Shown here one piece after another: positions 16,768-24,720 of a DNA stretch of 36,443 nt. Position 1 is the first letter of the stretch; each line of letters starts with the position of its first letter. The DNA is from Candidatus Copromonas avistercoris (nom. illeg.). GTDB taxonomy: Bacteria; Bacillota; Clostridia; Lachnospirales; Lachnospiraceae. The position numbers and the translations under genes are program-made. The notes beneath the pieces are model-generated. The model saw nothing but the letters and a program-made list of their open reading frames with translations. It was not told the origin of the DNA and searched no databases. The stretch lies in assembly GCA_018713185.1 (NCBI GenBank), contig DVFQ01000073.1, forward strand, positions 1 through 36,443, written 5' to 3'.

Positions 16768-18144
16768 ATGTTTTGGACCAAGATGAGAAAAAAGATTTTT
16801 GTCCTGGCGGCGGCTGCTTTCTTGGCGGCAGGAATGGAAAACTTTGAAGTCGTCTCACTGGCGGCGCCGGCGGAAAACGGGATTGGACCCGGATTCGACA
16901 ATATGCCGGCGGAGGCGTCCGGAGAGACAGCCGAGACCGGCGGGGAAACGTCCGGCGAGGCATCGGCAGAGACGACTGAAACGGCAGGAGACGGAGCCGA
17001 GACGCCGGCAGAGACCGGCGAAGCGGCGGAAACCAGCGGGGAGACCGGAGCGGTGGATATAGCCGGACTGCCGGAGATCGGAGCCGTTTACGGAGCGTAT
17101 TTATATGGAAGCGGATGGACCGCGAACCATGAGGATAATACCTGGTGCCAGGCGGGGGCCGGCAGTTATGTGACGGCTCTGAGAGCGTCTTTGGAGAATC
17201 AGCCGGAGAACCTTTCGGGAACCATCTCCTATCAGGTGAATCTAAGCGGTTCCGGCTGGCTGGACTGGCAGGAAAATTACGGGCAGGCAGGAAGCACAGA
17301 TACGGCGATGCCCTTGGAGGCGGTCCGCTTTGCGCTGACCGGACAGCTGGCGGAATATTATGACGTTTATTATTCGGTTTATCAAAACGGGGCCTGGACG
17401 CCGCTCGTTACCAACGGAGAAACCGCGGGAGCGGAGGCCCAGGGCCTCCGCGTGGACGGAATCCGTCTGGCGGTACGGAAAAAGGGAGCCGGGGAGCCGG
17501 AGGAACCGGCGATGCCTGCATCCGCAGTGGATCCGGCAAAGCCGATGATCGCGCTGACCTTTGACGACGGACCGTCCGGGGCGACGTCCCGGATTTTAGA
17601 CGCGCTGGAGGCAAACGGCGGACGGGCGACGTTTTTCATGGTGGGAAACCGGATGCGCTCCTATCCGTCTGTGATTAACCGGATGGTGGCGTTAGGCTGC
17701 GAGCCGGCCAGCCATACCTGGGACCACTCCTACCTGACGAAGCTGTCGGAGGGACAGATCCTCTCCAACCTGAACCAGGTGGACGACACGCTGGAGTCGA
17801 TTGCCGGAGTAAGAACGGTGGTGGTCCGGCCGCCGGGAGGATTTATCAACGACGCTTCCAAGGCGGCGCTGGCAAAAAGAGGAACCCCTGCGGTTCTCTG
17901 GTCCATCGATACCCTTGACTGGAAGACGAGAAATGCGCAAAAAACCATCGACACGGTCCTTTCCAATGTAAAGGACGGGGATATTATCCTGATGCATGAT
18001 CTTTATGAGACGTCGGCGGACGCGGCCGCCGTGCTGATCCCGGAGCTGAAGAACCGGGGATATCAGTTGGTGACCGTCAGCGAGCTGGCGGGCTATCGGG
18101 GCGGGATGCAGCCCGGACATACTTACAGCAGATTCCGTCCTTAA
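16768..18144 (+). CDS. Secreted polysaccharide deacetylase with ChW repeats
   Basis: The 458-residue protein starts with a signal peptide (KKIFVLAAAAFLAAG). Then comes a Thr/Glu/Gly/Ala-rich linker (about residues 45-95) and two or more clostridial hydrophobic-W repeats (GSGWLDWQENYGQAG...; GAWTPLVTNGETAG...). The C-terminal NodB catalytic domain has TFDDGP, SHTWDH, RPPGG, the IDTLDW strand and LMHD. Such enzymes remove N-acetyl groups from peptidoglycan or other surface glycans, with the two histidines and the second Asp binding metal. I start at 16768; an extension upstream in the same frame would read inside the preceding gene. It follows the HD hydrolase by 29 bases. The NodB domain is certain; the exact glycan is not. 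Confidence 0.92.
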   Translation: MFWTKMRKKIFVLAAAAFLAAGMENFEVVSLAAPAENGIGPGFDNMPAEASGETAETGGETSGEASAETTETAGDGAETPAETGEAAETSGETGAVDIAGLPEIGAVYGAYLYGSGWTANHEDNTWCQAGAGSYVTALRASLENQPENLSGTISYQVNLSGSGWLDWQENYGQAGSTDTAMPLEAVRFALTGQLAEYYDVYYSVYQNGAWTPLVTNGETAGAEAQGLRVDGIRLAVRKKGAGEPEEPAMPASAVDPAKPMIALTFDDGPSGATSRILDALEANGGRATFFMVGNRMRSYPSVINRMVALGCEPASHTWDHSYLTKLSEGQILSNLNQVDDTLESIAGVRTVVVRPPGGFINDASKAALAKRGTPAVLWSIDTLDWKTRNAQKTIDTVLSNVKDGDIILMHDLYETSADAAAVLIPELKNRGYQLVTVSELAGYRGGMQPGHTYSRFRP

Positions 18145-18163
18145 AGAAGGAAGGACGCTTTTT
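18136..18163 (+). terminator. Intrinsic terminator candidate after the deacetylase gene
   Basis: CGTCCTT (18136-18142) pairs with AAGGACG (18151-18157) over an 8-base loop, followed by CTTTTT. The left arm contains the end of the coding sequence and the first base of the stop codon. It may end or attenuate the glgB-to-deacetylase transcript before ytvI. Confidence 0.6.
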
Positions 18164-18195
18164 GAGGCGGGATAGGACGGAAAACGGAGGCAAGA

Positions 18196-19293
18196 ATGAA
18201 TAACACGGAAAAGAAAAGGCAGTTTTTGATCAACGCCGCATATTACCTGCTGATCGCGGCTATTTTATACGGAATTTTAAAATACGCGGCACCGATTTTT
18301 CTGCCGTTTATCCTGGCGTTCCTGATCGTATGGATCCTTAGAAGGCCGACGCTCTGGATCGCCGGAAAAACAAAGATTCCCGCGGGAGTCGCGGGAATCC
18401 TGGTTCTGATTCTGTTTTACGCGGTGTTTTTCGCGCTGATCCTGTATGCGGGATCTCAGATCTTTTCTTCGATCCGTACGCTGGTTCCCAAGCTTCCGTC
18501 TATTTATTCCAACCAGATCCTGCCGGCGCTTACGGTCTTTTCCAATTTTCTGGAAAATGCCATGTCCCAGTTTGATCCGGCCTTTGTGACAGGCGTGGAG
18601 CATATGTTCGAGCAGCTGACGGTTTCCCTGGAGCAGTCGATCACGACGATCTCCTCGTGGCTGATGCAGGCGGCGTCCAACCTGATCCTGGGAATGCCCT
18701 CGTTCATTATCCGGACGCTTTTGACCGTTATTTCCAGCTTCTTTTTGGCCGGCGATTATGAACGGGTAATGAGCTTCTTTTATCAGCACCTTCCGGAGCG
18801 CTCCCGCGGAATTTTGGAGAAGGCCCGCTCCAAGGTGACGGGCTCCTTATGGATCTATATCCGTTCTTATACGATCCTTTTGTTTGTCACGTTTTTCGAG
18901 CTCTTTATAGGCCTTACGATCCTTCGGATCCCCTACGCGCCGGTGATTGCCGCGGCCATTGCGGTCTTTGATCTGATGCCGATTCTGGGAACAGGAGGAA
19001 TCCTTCTTCCCTGGGTCGTGATTGCCCTTTGCCTGGGAGAGTATCCCATGGCCATCGGGATCGCAATCCTCTACCTTATTATTACGGCGGTTCGGAATAC
19101 CTTGGAGCCTAAGCTGGTGGGAAAGCAGATCGGTCTTCACCCGCTGGCGACGTTGATCAGCCTGTTTTTAGGAAGCCAGCTGTTCGGCCTTGTGGGGCTC
19201 TTTGGTCTGCCGGTTACGCTTTCGGTTTTGGTGCAGCTTAGAAGGGGAGAAAAGGGGAGCGAGAAGGAAAATCCTGAGGAAAACGGGAAGTAA
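18196..19293 (+). CDS. ytvI: AI-2E family permease, probable sporulation membrane protein YtvI
   Basis: The 365-residue membrane protein has hydrophobic segments at both ends and a long amphipathic middle (about 100-150). The C-terminal half carries RSYTILLFVTFFELFIGLTIL, the DLMPILGTGGILLPW motif, and AVRNTLEPKLVGKQIGLHPLATLISLFLG, which are the AI-2E transporter family signature. Length and overall pattern fit the YtvI branch linked to sporulation in Firmicutes. Some family members move small solutes; the role here is not established. ACGGAGG precedes the ATG. Confidence 0.8.
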   Translation: MNNTEKKRQFLINAAYYLLIAAILYGILKYAAPIFLPFILAFLIVWILRRPTLWIAGKTKIPAGVAGILVLILFYAVFFALILYAGSQIFSSIRTLVPKLPSIYSNQILPALTVFSNFLENAMSQFDPAFVTGVEHMFEQLTVSLEQSITTISSWLMQAASNLILGMPSFIIRTLLTVISSFFLAGDYERVMSFFYQHLPERSRGILEKARSKVTGSLWIYIRSYTILLFVTFFELFIGLTILRIPYAPVIAAAIAVFDLMPILGTGGILLPWVVIALCLGEYPMAIGIAILYLIITAVRNTLEPKLVGKQIGLHPLATLISLFLGSQLFGLVGLFGLPVTLSVLVQLRRGEKGSEKENPEENGK

Positions 19294-19297
19294 GAAA

Positions 19298-19322
19298 AGC
19301 CGGCGGATAAGAACGGCCGGCT
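19298..19322 (-). terminator. Terminator of the threonine-synthase-like gene
   Basis: AGCCGGC (19298-19304) and GCCGGCT (19316-19322) form a 7-base GC-rich stem. Read on the minus strand it is followed by TTTTC. It overlaps the stop codon of the minus-strand gene. On the plus strand there is no T-tract, so it mainly serves the minus strand. Confidence 0.65.
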
Positions 19323-20412
19323 AGTGATCCGATTTCAAACCGGCTCCGCACATCGTGATCAAGCAGTCTTCTGCGGCGCCGTATTTCCTGCAATAGTGCA
19401 GGTAGGCGGCATAATTTGCCGCTGTGGTATGTTCACAGTAAATTCCTTTTTTCGCAAGGGCGCTTCTTGCTTCCAGAATTTTATCTTCTGGAGCGTGAAT
19501 GAACTGTACAGGATACTTGCGGGCATAATCAAGAATCTCCTTGCCTCGCATGGGTACGCCGATTGCAATTCCTTCTGCAAGCGTCGGCTTTGGGGAAACC
19601 CGTGCCGGGGCGTGTTCCCCGTTTGCGAACGCCAGCAGAATCGGATCGCAGTTTTCGCTCTGTACCGCTATGATCTGCGGCATTCGGTCAATCACACCGC
19701 TTTCCAGCAAATGCTCAAGAGCCTTGACTGCGCCTAAGAAAAGCGTGCCGTTTCCTACAGGAATTAAAATATGCTTTGGCATCCGATGGAGCTGCTCCAT
19801 CACTTCATAAATATATGTTTTTGTTCCCTCATAGAAGAAGGGATTGTAAACGTGATTTGCGTAGTAGACGCCTTCGCGCTCCACCTTTTCCCGGCAAACA
19901 TCCGCGCAGTGATCCCGGCTTCCGGAAACCACTGTACACTGCGCGCCGTGGGCCAGGATCATATCGATCTTCTTCGGGGATGTCCCTTCCGGAACAAATA
20001 TTTCGCAATGAATGCCTGCTTTGGCGGCATAGGCGGCGATACTGTTTCCGGCATTGCCGCTGCTGTCCTGTACCACCGAATCAACACCGATTTTCTTGCA
20101 GTGCGCCATCAATACGGCGGCGCCCCGATCTTTGTAGGAGAGCGTCGGCATAAAATAATCCATTTTCAGCAGAACATTTTCGTCCAGCCGTACGATCGGG
20201 GTCATACCTTCTCCCAAAGAAATCGATTTCCATTCATCGCCGACCGCCATGAATTTCCGATAGCGGAACATGCTCCATTCATCCCGGTCAATTTGATCCA
20301 GTGAAAATTTTGGGAAGGAAGCTTCCAGATCCCATAGTCCGCCGCAGCTGCATTTCGGCTGCCGGGTATCGGCGGATTCGACTTTTCCGCATTGCGAACA
20401 AACAAAGTTCAT
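19321..20412 (-). CDS. Threonine-synthase-like PLP enzyme (fold type II) with N-terminal zinc ribbon
   Basis: The 363-residue protein starts with a four-cysteine ribbon (C5, C8, C21, C23), as in ThrC-type threonine synthases. It continues with a fold-type-II PLP domain: Schiff-base lysine K94 in LSYKDRGAA, SSGNAGNSIAAYAAKAGI, and the PLP-phosphate loop VGNGTLFLGA. Typical threonine synthases have SFKDR and GNGGN, so this may be a diverged member or a related lyase. AAAGGAGG lies 8 bases before the ATG. It has its own promoter and terminator and sits downstream of the yfcC gene on the same strand. Conversion of phosphohomoserine to threonine is the default guess, but no homoserine genes are nearby. 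Confidence 0.8.
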   Translation of the reverse strand: MNFVCSQCGKVESADTRQPKCSCGGLWDLEASFPKFSLDQIDRDEWSMFRYRKFMAVGDEWKSISLGEGMTPIVRLDENVLLKMDYFMPTLSYKDRGAAVLMAHCKKIGVDSVVQDSSGNAGNSIAAYAAKAGIHCEIFVPEGTSPKKIDMILAHGAQCTVVSGSRDHCADVCREKVEREGVYYANHVYNPFFYEGTKTYIYEVMEQLHRMPKHILIPVGNGTLFLGAVKALEHLLESGVIDRMPQIIAVQSENCDPILLAFANGEHAPARVSPKPTLAEGIAIGVPMRGKEILDYARKYPVQFIHAPEDKILEARSALAKKGIYCEHTTAANYAAYLHYCRKYGAAEDCLITMCGAGLKSDH

Positions 20413-20477
20413 GTCTCGCTCCTCCTTTCGATCATATGAGTTTCATCAATTTGTCTCCAGTGCGTTGGGATGCTTTT

Positions 20478-20507
20478 ATTATATATAAAAAAATCATATA
20501 AAATCAA
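20478..20507 (-). promoter_or_regulatory. Promoter of the threonine-synthase-like gene
   Basis: On the minus strand, TTGATT (complement of 20502-20507) and a perfect TATAAT (complement of 20478-20483) are 18 bases apart, 66 bases before the start codon in an AT-rich patch. Confidence 0.75.
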
Positions 20508-20533
20508 TATATTTGTATCATTGCCGCAGAAAC

Positions 20534-20585
20534 AAAAAAGACTGATAAACTGGGGCCTTTATTGTCTGGCCATCGTTTATCAGTC
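20534..20585 (-). terminator. Intrinsic terminator of the yfcC transcript
   Basis: GACTGATAAAC (20540-20550) pairs perfectly with GTTTATCAGTC (20575-20585), and an inner GGCC pairing lies in the 24-base loop. On the minus strand the stem is followed by TTTTTTG. It separates yfcC from the next gene's promoter. Confidence 0.85.
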
Positions 20586-20654
20586 TTCGTCCATCAATGA
20601 TAAAAATGCATCATGCCTGCCGGCAGTATGCTCTGGCGTTTACAGCTCTGGCGC

Positions 20655-22076
20655 TTACAGTCCCGTCCAGCCGATGATCTGGAGGATCGTCAGCATGATC
20701 ACTGCAAATACAAACTGCATGGCCAGAAGCGGGGCATAGTTCTTTACCCAGCGGTTCCAGGCGATTCCCGCGATTCCCAGACTTCCCATCAGGGTTCCTG
20801 CCGTCGGGATCACGCAGTCGGCGAAGCCGGCGCCGAACTGATAGGCCTGGACAGCCACCTGACGGGTGATTCCCGTAAGGTCGGCGGTGGGAACCATAAG
20901 CGGCATTACAACCGCCGCCTGGCCGGAGCCGGAGGGAATGAACAGGTTGATAATGGTATTGATGACCATCATCAGGTTCGCTCCTACCACCGATCCGGCG
21001 GAGGAGAGGGGCATGGACAGGTAGTACACAATGGTATTTAAGATGTGGCCGTTGGTCAGGACGACGGAGATCGCGTTGGCGAAACCGACGATGAAGCCTG
21101 CGTTGACCATCTTGGAACATCCGGCGATGAACTCCTTGGTGGTTCCGTTGATCCCGTAGCCGTTGGCGAGTCCGATGATAATGGATACGGGAAGGAACAC
21201 AGCGGCGAACTGGGCGTTGCCCCAGCCAAACAGGACGGAGCCGGCGACAACGATGACGATGGAGCCCAAGGTGGCAGCCAGGGCCACGATCTGTCCGAAG
21301 GTCAGACGGCCGCTTAACTCAGAGGAATCGCCCTCCTCCTTCAGTCCCATAAAGTCAGAGGCTTTTTTGCCTGGCTCGTAATTTAAACTCTTGGTGGGGT
21401 CCTTGCGAACCCGTTTCATATACATGACTACGAAAATGTAGGTCATGATAAAGTTTACTACGTGGATGAATACACGGACGCCCATTCCGGAGAATACGGG
21501 AAGCTCCGCGATGGGATGGGCTACGCCCAAGGTGGACGGGTTTGCCCAGCCGATGTTAAAGCCGGAGTAGGCGCCCAGGTAAACCAGCATCATGCCGGCT
21601 GCTGCGTCAAGACCGATGGCCTGGGACAGGATGATGCCGATGGGAACCAGGGCAACTGTTGGATTGGCGAATACGCCGCAGGCGCCTCCGATGGTCATGA
21701 ACAGCATCAGGACAAAGGCGATCACGTAATCGTTGGCGTTTTTTCCGCCGCCTGCGATGCTCTTAAAGGCCACTTCAATGGCGCCTGTCTTCTGAAGCAG
21801 ATGGACGGCGGCTCCGATGAACATGATCATGACGAGAAGGACGGCGGAATTTTGAAAGCCGGTAACCGTGGCAGTTAAAATGTCCCAGATTCCCTGGGGA
21901 CTTTGCTCGATGGTATGGTAGGTGCCGGCGATGACGCGGGTGGTGTTTCCCACCTTTTCGGTGTCAAATTCCCCGGCGGGGATGATCCAGGTTAAAACAG
22001 CGGCGAAGATGGTCAGCATAAACAAAAGGGCGCAGGTGCTGGGCATCTCCATCTTAAATTTCTTTTTTGTTTCCAT
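20655..22076 (-). CDS. YfcC-family / C4-dicarboxylate-carrier-like permease
   Basis: The 473-residue membrane protein has about eleven to twelve predicted helices. It begins KMEMPSTCALLFMLTIF and LTWIIPAGEFD, typical of the YfcC group related to the anaerobic C4-dicarboxylate carriers (DcuC type). Further family segments are GGACGVFANPTVALVPIG, YLGAYSGFNIGWANPSTLGVAH and the final NLFIPSGSGQAAVVMPLM. Members move dicarboxylates, basic amino acids or peptides in different organisms; the substrate here is unknown. AAGGAG lies 9 bases upstream of the ATG. It follows the M20D amidohydrolase gene by about 110 bases on the same strand, so it could import that enzyme's substrate or export its product. 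Confidence 0.87.
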   Translation of the reverse strand: METKKKFKMEMPSTCALLFMLTIFAAVLTWIIPAGEFDTEKVGNTTRVIAGTYHTIEQSPQGIWDILTATVTGFQNSAVLLVMIMFIGAAVHLLQKTGAIEVAFKSIAGGGKNANDYVIAFVLMLFMTIGGACGVFANPTVALVPIGIILSQAIGLDAAAGMMLVYLGAYSGFNIGWANPSTLGVAHPIAELPVFSGMGVRVFIHVVNFIMTYIFVVMYMKRVRKDPTKSLNYEPGKKASDFMGLKEEGDSSELSGRLTFGQIVALAATLGSIVIVVAGSVLFGWGNAQFAAVFLPVSIIIGLANGYGINGTTKEFIAGCSKMVNAGFIVGFANAISVVLTNGHILNTIVYYLSMPLSSAGSVVGANLMMVINTIINLFIPSGSGQAAVVMPLMVPTADLTGITRQVAVQAYQFGAGFADCVIPTAGTLMGSLGIAGIAWNRWVKNYAPLLAMQFVFAVIMLTILQIIGWTGL

Positions 22077-22122
22077 GTTAGCAGCTCCTTATGATGTAAT
22101 AAAAAATATTGCAGTTGATGTT

Positions 22123-22136
22123 ACGGCAGATGCCGT
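22123..22136. repeat. Short palindrome between M20D copy A and yfcC
   Basis: ACGGCAGATGCCGT is a perfect inverted repeat with 6-base arms and a 2-base centre, 47 bases upstream of yfcC. It has no T-tract in the direction of transcription. It may be an operator or RNA hairpin; there is no direct evidence of function. Confidence 0.4.
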
Positions 22137-22189
22137 TTCTTTTGTATGGATCCTGTTAATGGATGTGCATTGGTTATGTCAAATATGGC

Positions 22190-23368
22190 TTACGCCAGAA
22201 AATCTCTGGCAAACTGTACCAGCACGGACGCTCCGGCCATCAGGCAGCTGTCGTCAAAGACGTTCTTGGAGTTATGAAGCCCGTGACGGGTGTTGGGATC
22301 CGTATTGTTTCCGGAGCCAAGGCGGAACTGGGCGCCGGGACCGTATTCCGGGAACAGGTAGGAGAAATCCTCGGAGCCAAGGGACGGATTCTGGATCGTT
22401 ACCACATGATCCGCGCCGATGGTCTTTTCCGCGGCGGCCTGGAGCCGGTCGATCACCGTTTCGTCATTGACAAGAGGCGGCATTCCCTTCTCCCAGGTCA
22501 CCTCTCCGTGGCCTCTCATGGCCTCGGCGCAGCATTTTACGATGCGGTCGATGGCGTCCTGCATGGCCTGGCGACTTTCCGGATTCAGGCTTCTAAGGGT
22601 ACCGGCCATTTCTACGAAATCGGGGATTACGTTGTTGGCCTTTCCGCCGTGGATGCTGCCGATGGTCATAACGCCCGGATATACGGGGTGATTCTCCCGG
22701 GAGATCACGGTCTGAAGCTGGGTTAAAACATAGCCGCTGATGGCGACGGGATCGATGCAGTTTTCCGGATGGGCGCCGTGGCCGCCTTTGCCGGTGATCT
22801 TGATGGCGAAGGTGTCGCAGGATGCGTTGGCCGGTCCTTTTTTCAGTCCGATGGAGCCGGCGTCGAATTCCGGCGAAACGTGAAGGCCAACGAATACGTC
22901 CGGTTTTAAGACATTATAAAAGCCGCATTCCACTAACTGCTTGGCGCCGCTTCCCTTTTCCTCTGCCGGCTGGAACAGGAACATGACGTTTCCGTTCAAT
23001 TCCTCCTTCAGCTGGGATAAAACCTTTGCGGTATAAAGAAGGGTCGTAGTGTGGATATCGTGGCCGCAGGAATGGCACACGTTGGCGGTCTGAGACGCAT
23101 AGGGAAGTCCGGTCAGCTCCTGCATGGGGAGCGCGTCGATATCCTCGCGGATGGCAACGGTCTTTCCGGGATTCTTTCCACGAAGAATTCCGACAACGCC
23201 GGTCTTTAAGCCGATATCAACGATTTCTACGCCGTACTCCGTCAGCTTTTCTTTGATCAGCTCTGTGGTTTTAAATTCCTCATTGCTGAGCTCCGGATGC
23301 TCGTGGATATGGCGGCGGATCTGGATCATCTCGTCGGAATACTGTTTTACAAGTTCCATAGTATCCAT
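22190..23368 (-). CDS. M20D amidohydrolase (IAA-amino acid hydrolase / N-acyl-amino acid hydrolase type), copy A
   Basis: The 392-residue cytosolic metallopeptidase-family enzyme hydrolyses amide bonds of N-acyl amino acids or similar compounds. Metal ligands are visible in CHSCGHDIHTT, the FQPAEE pair with the general-base glutamate, GLHVSPE, and the C-terminal GLHNSKN. GKGGHGAHPE marks the lid domain. I chose the ATG at 23368, nine bases after AGGAGG, over an ATG eleven codons upstream. It is about three-quarters identical, without gaps, to copy B at 25654-26832, by eye. It lies between the nitrilase and the yfcC gene on the same strand. Confidence 0.92.
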   Translation of the reverse strand: MDTMELVKQYSDEMIQIRRHIHEHPELSNEEFKTTELIKEKLTEYGVEIVDIGLKTGVVGILRGKNPGKTVAIREDIDALPMQELTGLPYASQTANVCHSCGHDIHTTTLLYTAKVLSQLKEELNGNVMFLFQPAEEKGSGAKQLVECGFYNVLKPDVFVGLHVSPEFDAGSIGLKKGPANASCDTFAIKITGKGGHGAHPENCIDPVAISGYVLTQLQTVISRENHPVYPGVMTIGSIHGGKANNVIPDFVEMAGTLRSLNPESRQAMQDAIDRIVKCCAEAMRGHGEVTWEKGMPPLVNDETVIDRLQAAAEKTIGADHVVTIQNPSLGSEDFSYLFPEYGPGAQFRLGSGNNTDPNTRHGLHNSKNVFDDSCLMAGASVLVQFARDFLA

Positions 23369-23484
23369 ATGTAAGTACCTCCTATTGATGATTTCTTTCA
23401 ATGCCCTGATTTATCCCAATGAATTTATTATTTATTTATAAAAAATTAATAGAAAATTTAGGATAATGGAAAACAGGTTCTTGA

Positions 23485-23513
23485 ATTATATAACAAGTTA
23501 TAATGAATTGCAA
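23485..23513 (-). promoter_or_regulatory. Promoter of M20D copy A and possibly yfcC
   Basis: On the minus strand, TTGCAA (23508-23513) and a perfect TATAAT (complement of 23485-23490) are 17 bases apart. It lies about 115 bases before the start codon in an AT-rich gap after the nitrilase gene. Confidence 0.75.
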
Positions 23514-23554
23514 TCGCATTAGCGTGATAAAACTATAAAATTTTGTTATGGCTG

Positions 23555-24490
23555 TTATTCCCAATCGCTGTTTTCCGCCGCTTGAAAAACGAAGGCGTCG
23601 GGCCGCGCATAATGGCCGCAGACGTCAAATTCCATCTTGCTGGCGGCTGCCTGGTCCATATCCAGTTCCGCATAGATGACGGCTTCCCGGTCCCAGACCG
23701 GCTCGGTCAAAAGATGGCCGTAAGGATCGACGATACAGCTTCCTCCGCGGCATACGGTCTGGGGCAGGCGGCCGATCTCCTCCTGGCAGCAGAGTCCCTT
23801 CGGATACATATCGCGGGTGAAATACATATCGCAGTTGATAAAGAAGCAGTGGCCCTCAATGGCAATATGGCGGATGGTGGCCTGCCATTCCTCGTTGTCG
23901 TTGGTGTTGGGAGAAAGATAGAGAGTGATTCCCTTCTGATACAGGGCCATCCGGGCGAGGGGCATATAGCTCTCCCAGCAGATCATGCTGCCCATGGGGC
24001 CCCAGGGCGTCTCGGCGACGGGGAAGTATGCCTTGTCGGCGTCTCCCCAGACGACCCGTTCGCTGCCGGTGGGTTTTAATTTCCGGTGGCAGAAAACCAG
24101 TTCTCCGTCCGGTGAGAACACAAGGTTAGAATTATAGAGCGTCGCCGTAACGGCGTCCCGTTCGGAGACTCCGATGCTGACCCACGCATGGGCCTTTTTG
24201 GCGGCTTCTCCGAGAAGCTTGGTTTCCTCGCCGGGGACCAGGATGGAGTTCCTGTAATAAAGCATCCAGTCCTTTCGGCCTTCTTCGGTCCGCCGTCCCA
24301 CGGAAAATCCGAAGGTCATGCCGTAAGGGTAGCCGGGGATAAAAAGCTCCGGGAATACGATCAGCTCCGCGTTTTTCAAAGCGCATTCCTGGATCAGGGA
24401 GACTGCCTTTTCGGTGCAGGCTGCCTTGTCAAACATGATGGGCGCTGCCTGGACGACGGCGATCTTACAAGTGGGTTTTAAATCTTTCAA
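23555..24490 (-). CDS. Nitrilase (branch-1 carbon-nitrogen hydrolase), TTG start
   Basis: The 311-residue enzyme belongs to the true nitrilase branch, which converts organic nitriles to carboxylic acids and ammonia. The catalytic triad is E48 (VFPELFIPGYPYG), K137 (HRKLKPTGSERVVWGD) and C171 (MICWESYMPLAR). The residues around lysine and cysteine match nitrilases and cyanide hydratases rather than amidases. It is slightly shorter than most nitrilases. The start is a TTG at 24488-24490, set by AAAGGAGG eight bases upstream; an ATG at 24550 has no site. LysR is divergent, and an M20D gene follows downstream. Which nitrile it uses cannot be told; some members act on amides. Confidence 0.88.
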   Translation of the reverse strand: MKDLKPTCKIAVVQAAPIMFDKAACTEKAVSLIQECALKNAELIVFPELFIPGYPYGMTFGFSVGRRTEEGRKDWMLYYRNSILVPGEETKLLGEAAKKAHAWVSIGVSERDAVTATLYNSNLVFSPDGELVFCHRKLKPTGSERVVWGDADKAYFPVAETPWGPMGSMICWESYMPLARMALYQKGITLYLSPNTNDNEEWQATIRHIAIEGHCFFINCDMYFTRDMYPKGLCCQEEIGRLPQTVCRGGSCIVDPYGHLLTEPVWDREAVIYAELDMDQAAASKMEFDVCGHYARPDAFVFQAAENSDWE

Positions 24491-24523
24491 TGCCGGTTCC
24501 TCCTTTAAAATAATATGCTGCCG

Positions 24524-24558
24524 CCGCGAAAATGTTGTATCGGTGGACATTTTCGCGG
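24524..24558. promoter_or_regulatory. Perfect 12-base inverted repeat, T-N11-A type LysR box
   Basis: CCGCGAAAATGT (24524-24535) and ACATTTTCGCGG (24547-24558) are exact reverse complements separated by 11 bases. The inner ends give T-N11-A, the canonical LysR-type binding motif, within a longer dyad. It lies in the divergent gap between the nitrilase and lysR genes, centred 51 bases from the nitrilase start codon. A hairpin role in the nitrilase leader is the alternative. Confidence 0.75.
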
Positions 24559-24577
24559 AAGGTGTAGTATGATGGTA

Positions 24578-24599
24578 GGGTCAAAGGGCCGTCTGACCC
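24578..24599. promoter_or_regulatory. Second dyad in the nitrilase-lysR gap
   Basis: GGGTCA (24578-24583) and TGACCC (24594-24599) are inverted over 10 bases, 20 bases from the larger dyad toward lysR. It could be an accessory regulator site or part of an RNA structure. Confidence 0.4.
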
Positions 24600-24661
24600 C
24601 GGTATCGTAAGGATATTGTATCATGGAACTGTATATTAAAATAAATGAAAATAGACATATC

Positions 24662-24684
24662 GCTTATCGGAAGAAGCGATAAGC
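24662..24684 (+). promoter_or_regulatory. Hairpin in the lysR leader
   Basis: GCTTATCG (24662-24669) and CGATAAGC (24677-24684) are perfect 8-base inverted arms with a 7-base purine loop, ending 36 bases before the lysR start. No T-tract follows. It may be a regulator site for autoregulation or a leader hairpin. Confidence 0.45.
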
Positions 24685-24720
24685 AAACAGAAGTACACAG
24701 GAAGAAGGCGGAGACAGGAA

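Noticed and set aside
19771..20304. 177-codon plus-strand open frame opposite the threonine-synthase-like gene
   Set aside because: It is the complement of conserved PLP-enzyme motifs and shows no initiation signal of its own.
22163..22726. 187-codon plus-strand open frame opposite M20D copy A
   Set aside because: A similar antisense frame exists opposite copy B, so it merely follows the conserved M20D coding sequence.
19321..24490. Cyanide detoxification pathway (beta-cyanoalanine synthase plus nitrilase)
   Set aside because: The PLP enzyme has the zinc ribbon and motifs of the threonine synthase group, not of cysteine/cyanoalanine synthases, so the pathway cannot be supported from sequence.
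24510..24515. TATTAT on the minus strand as -10 of the nitrilase promoter
   Set aside because: A start of transcription from it would fall within the ribosome binding site, and the matching -35 is poor.
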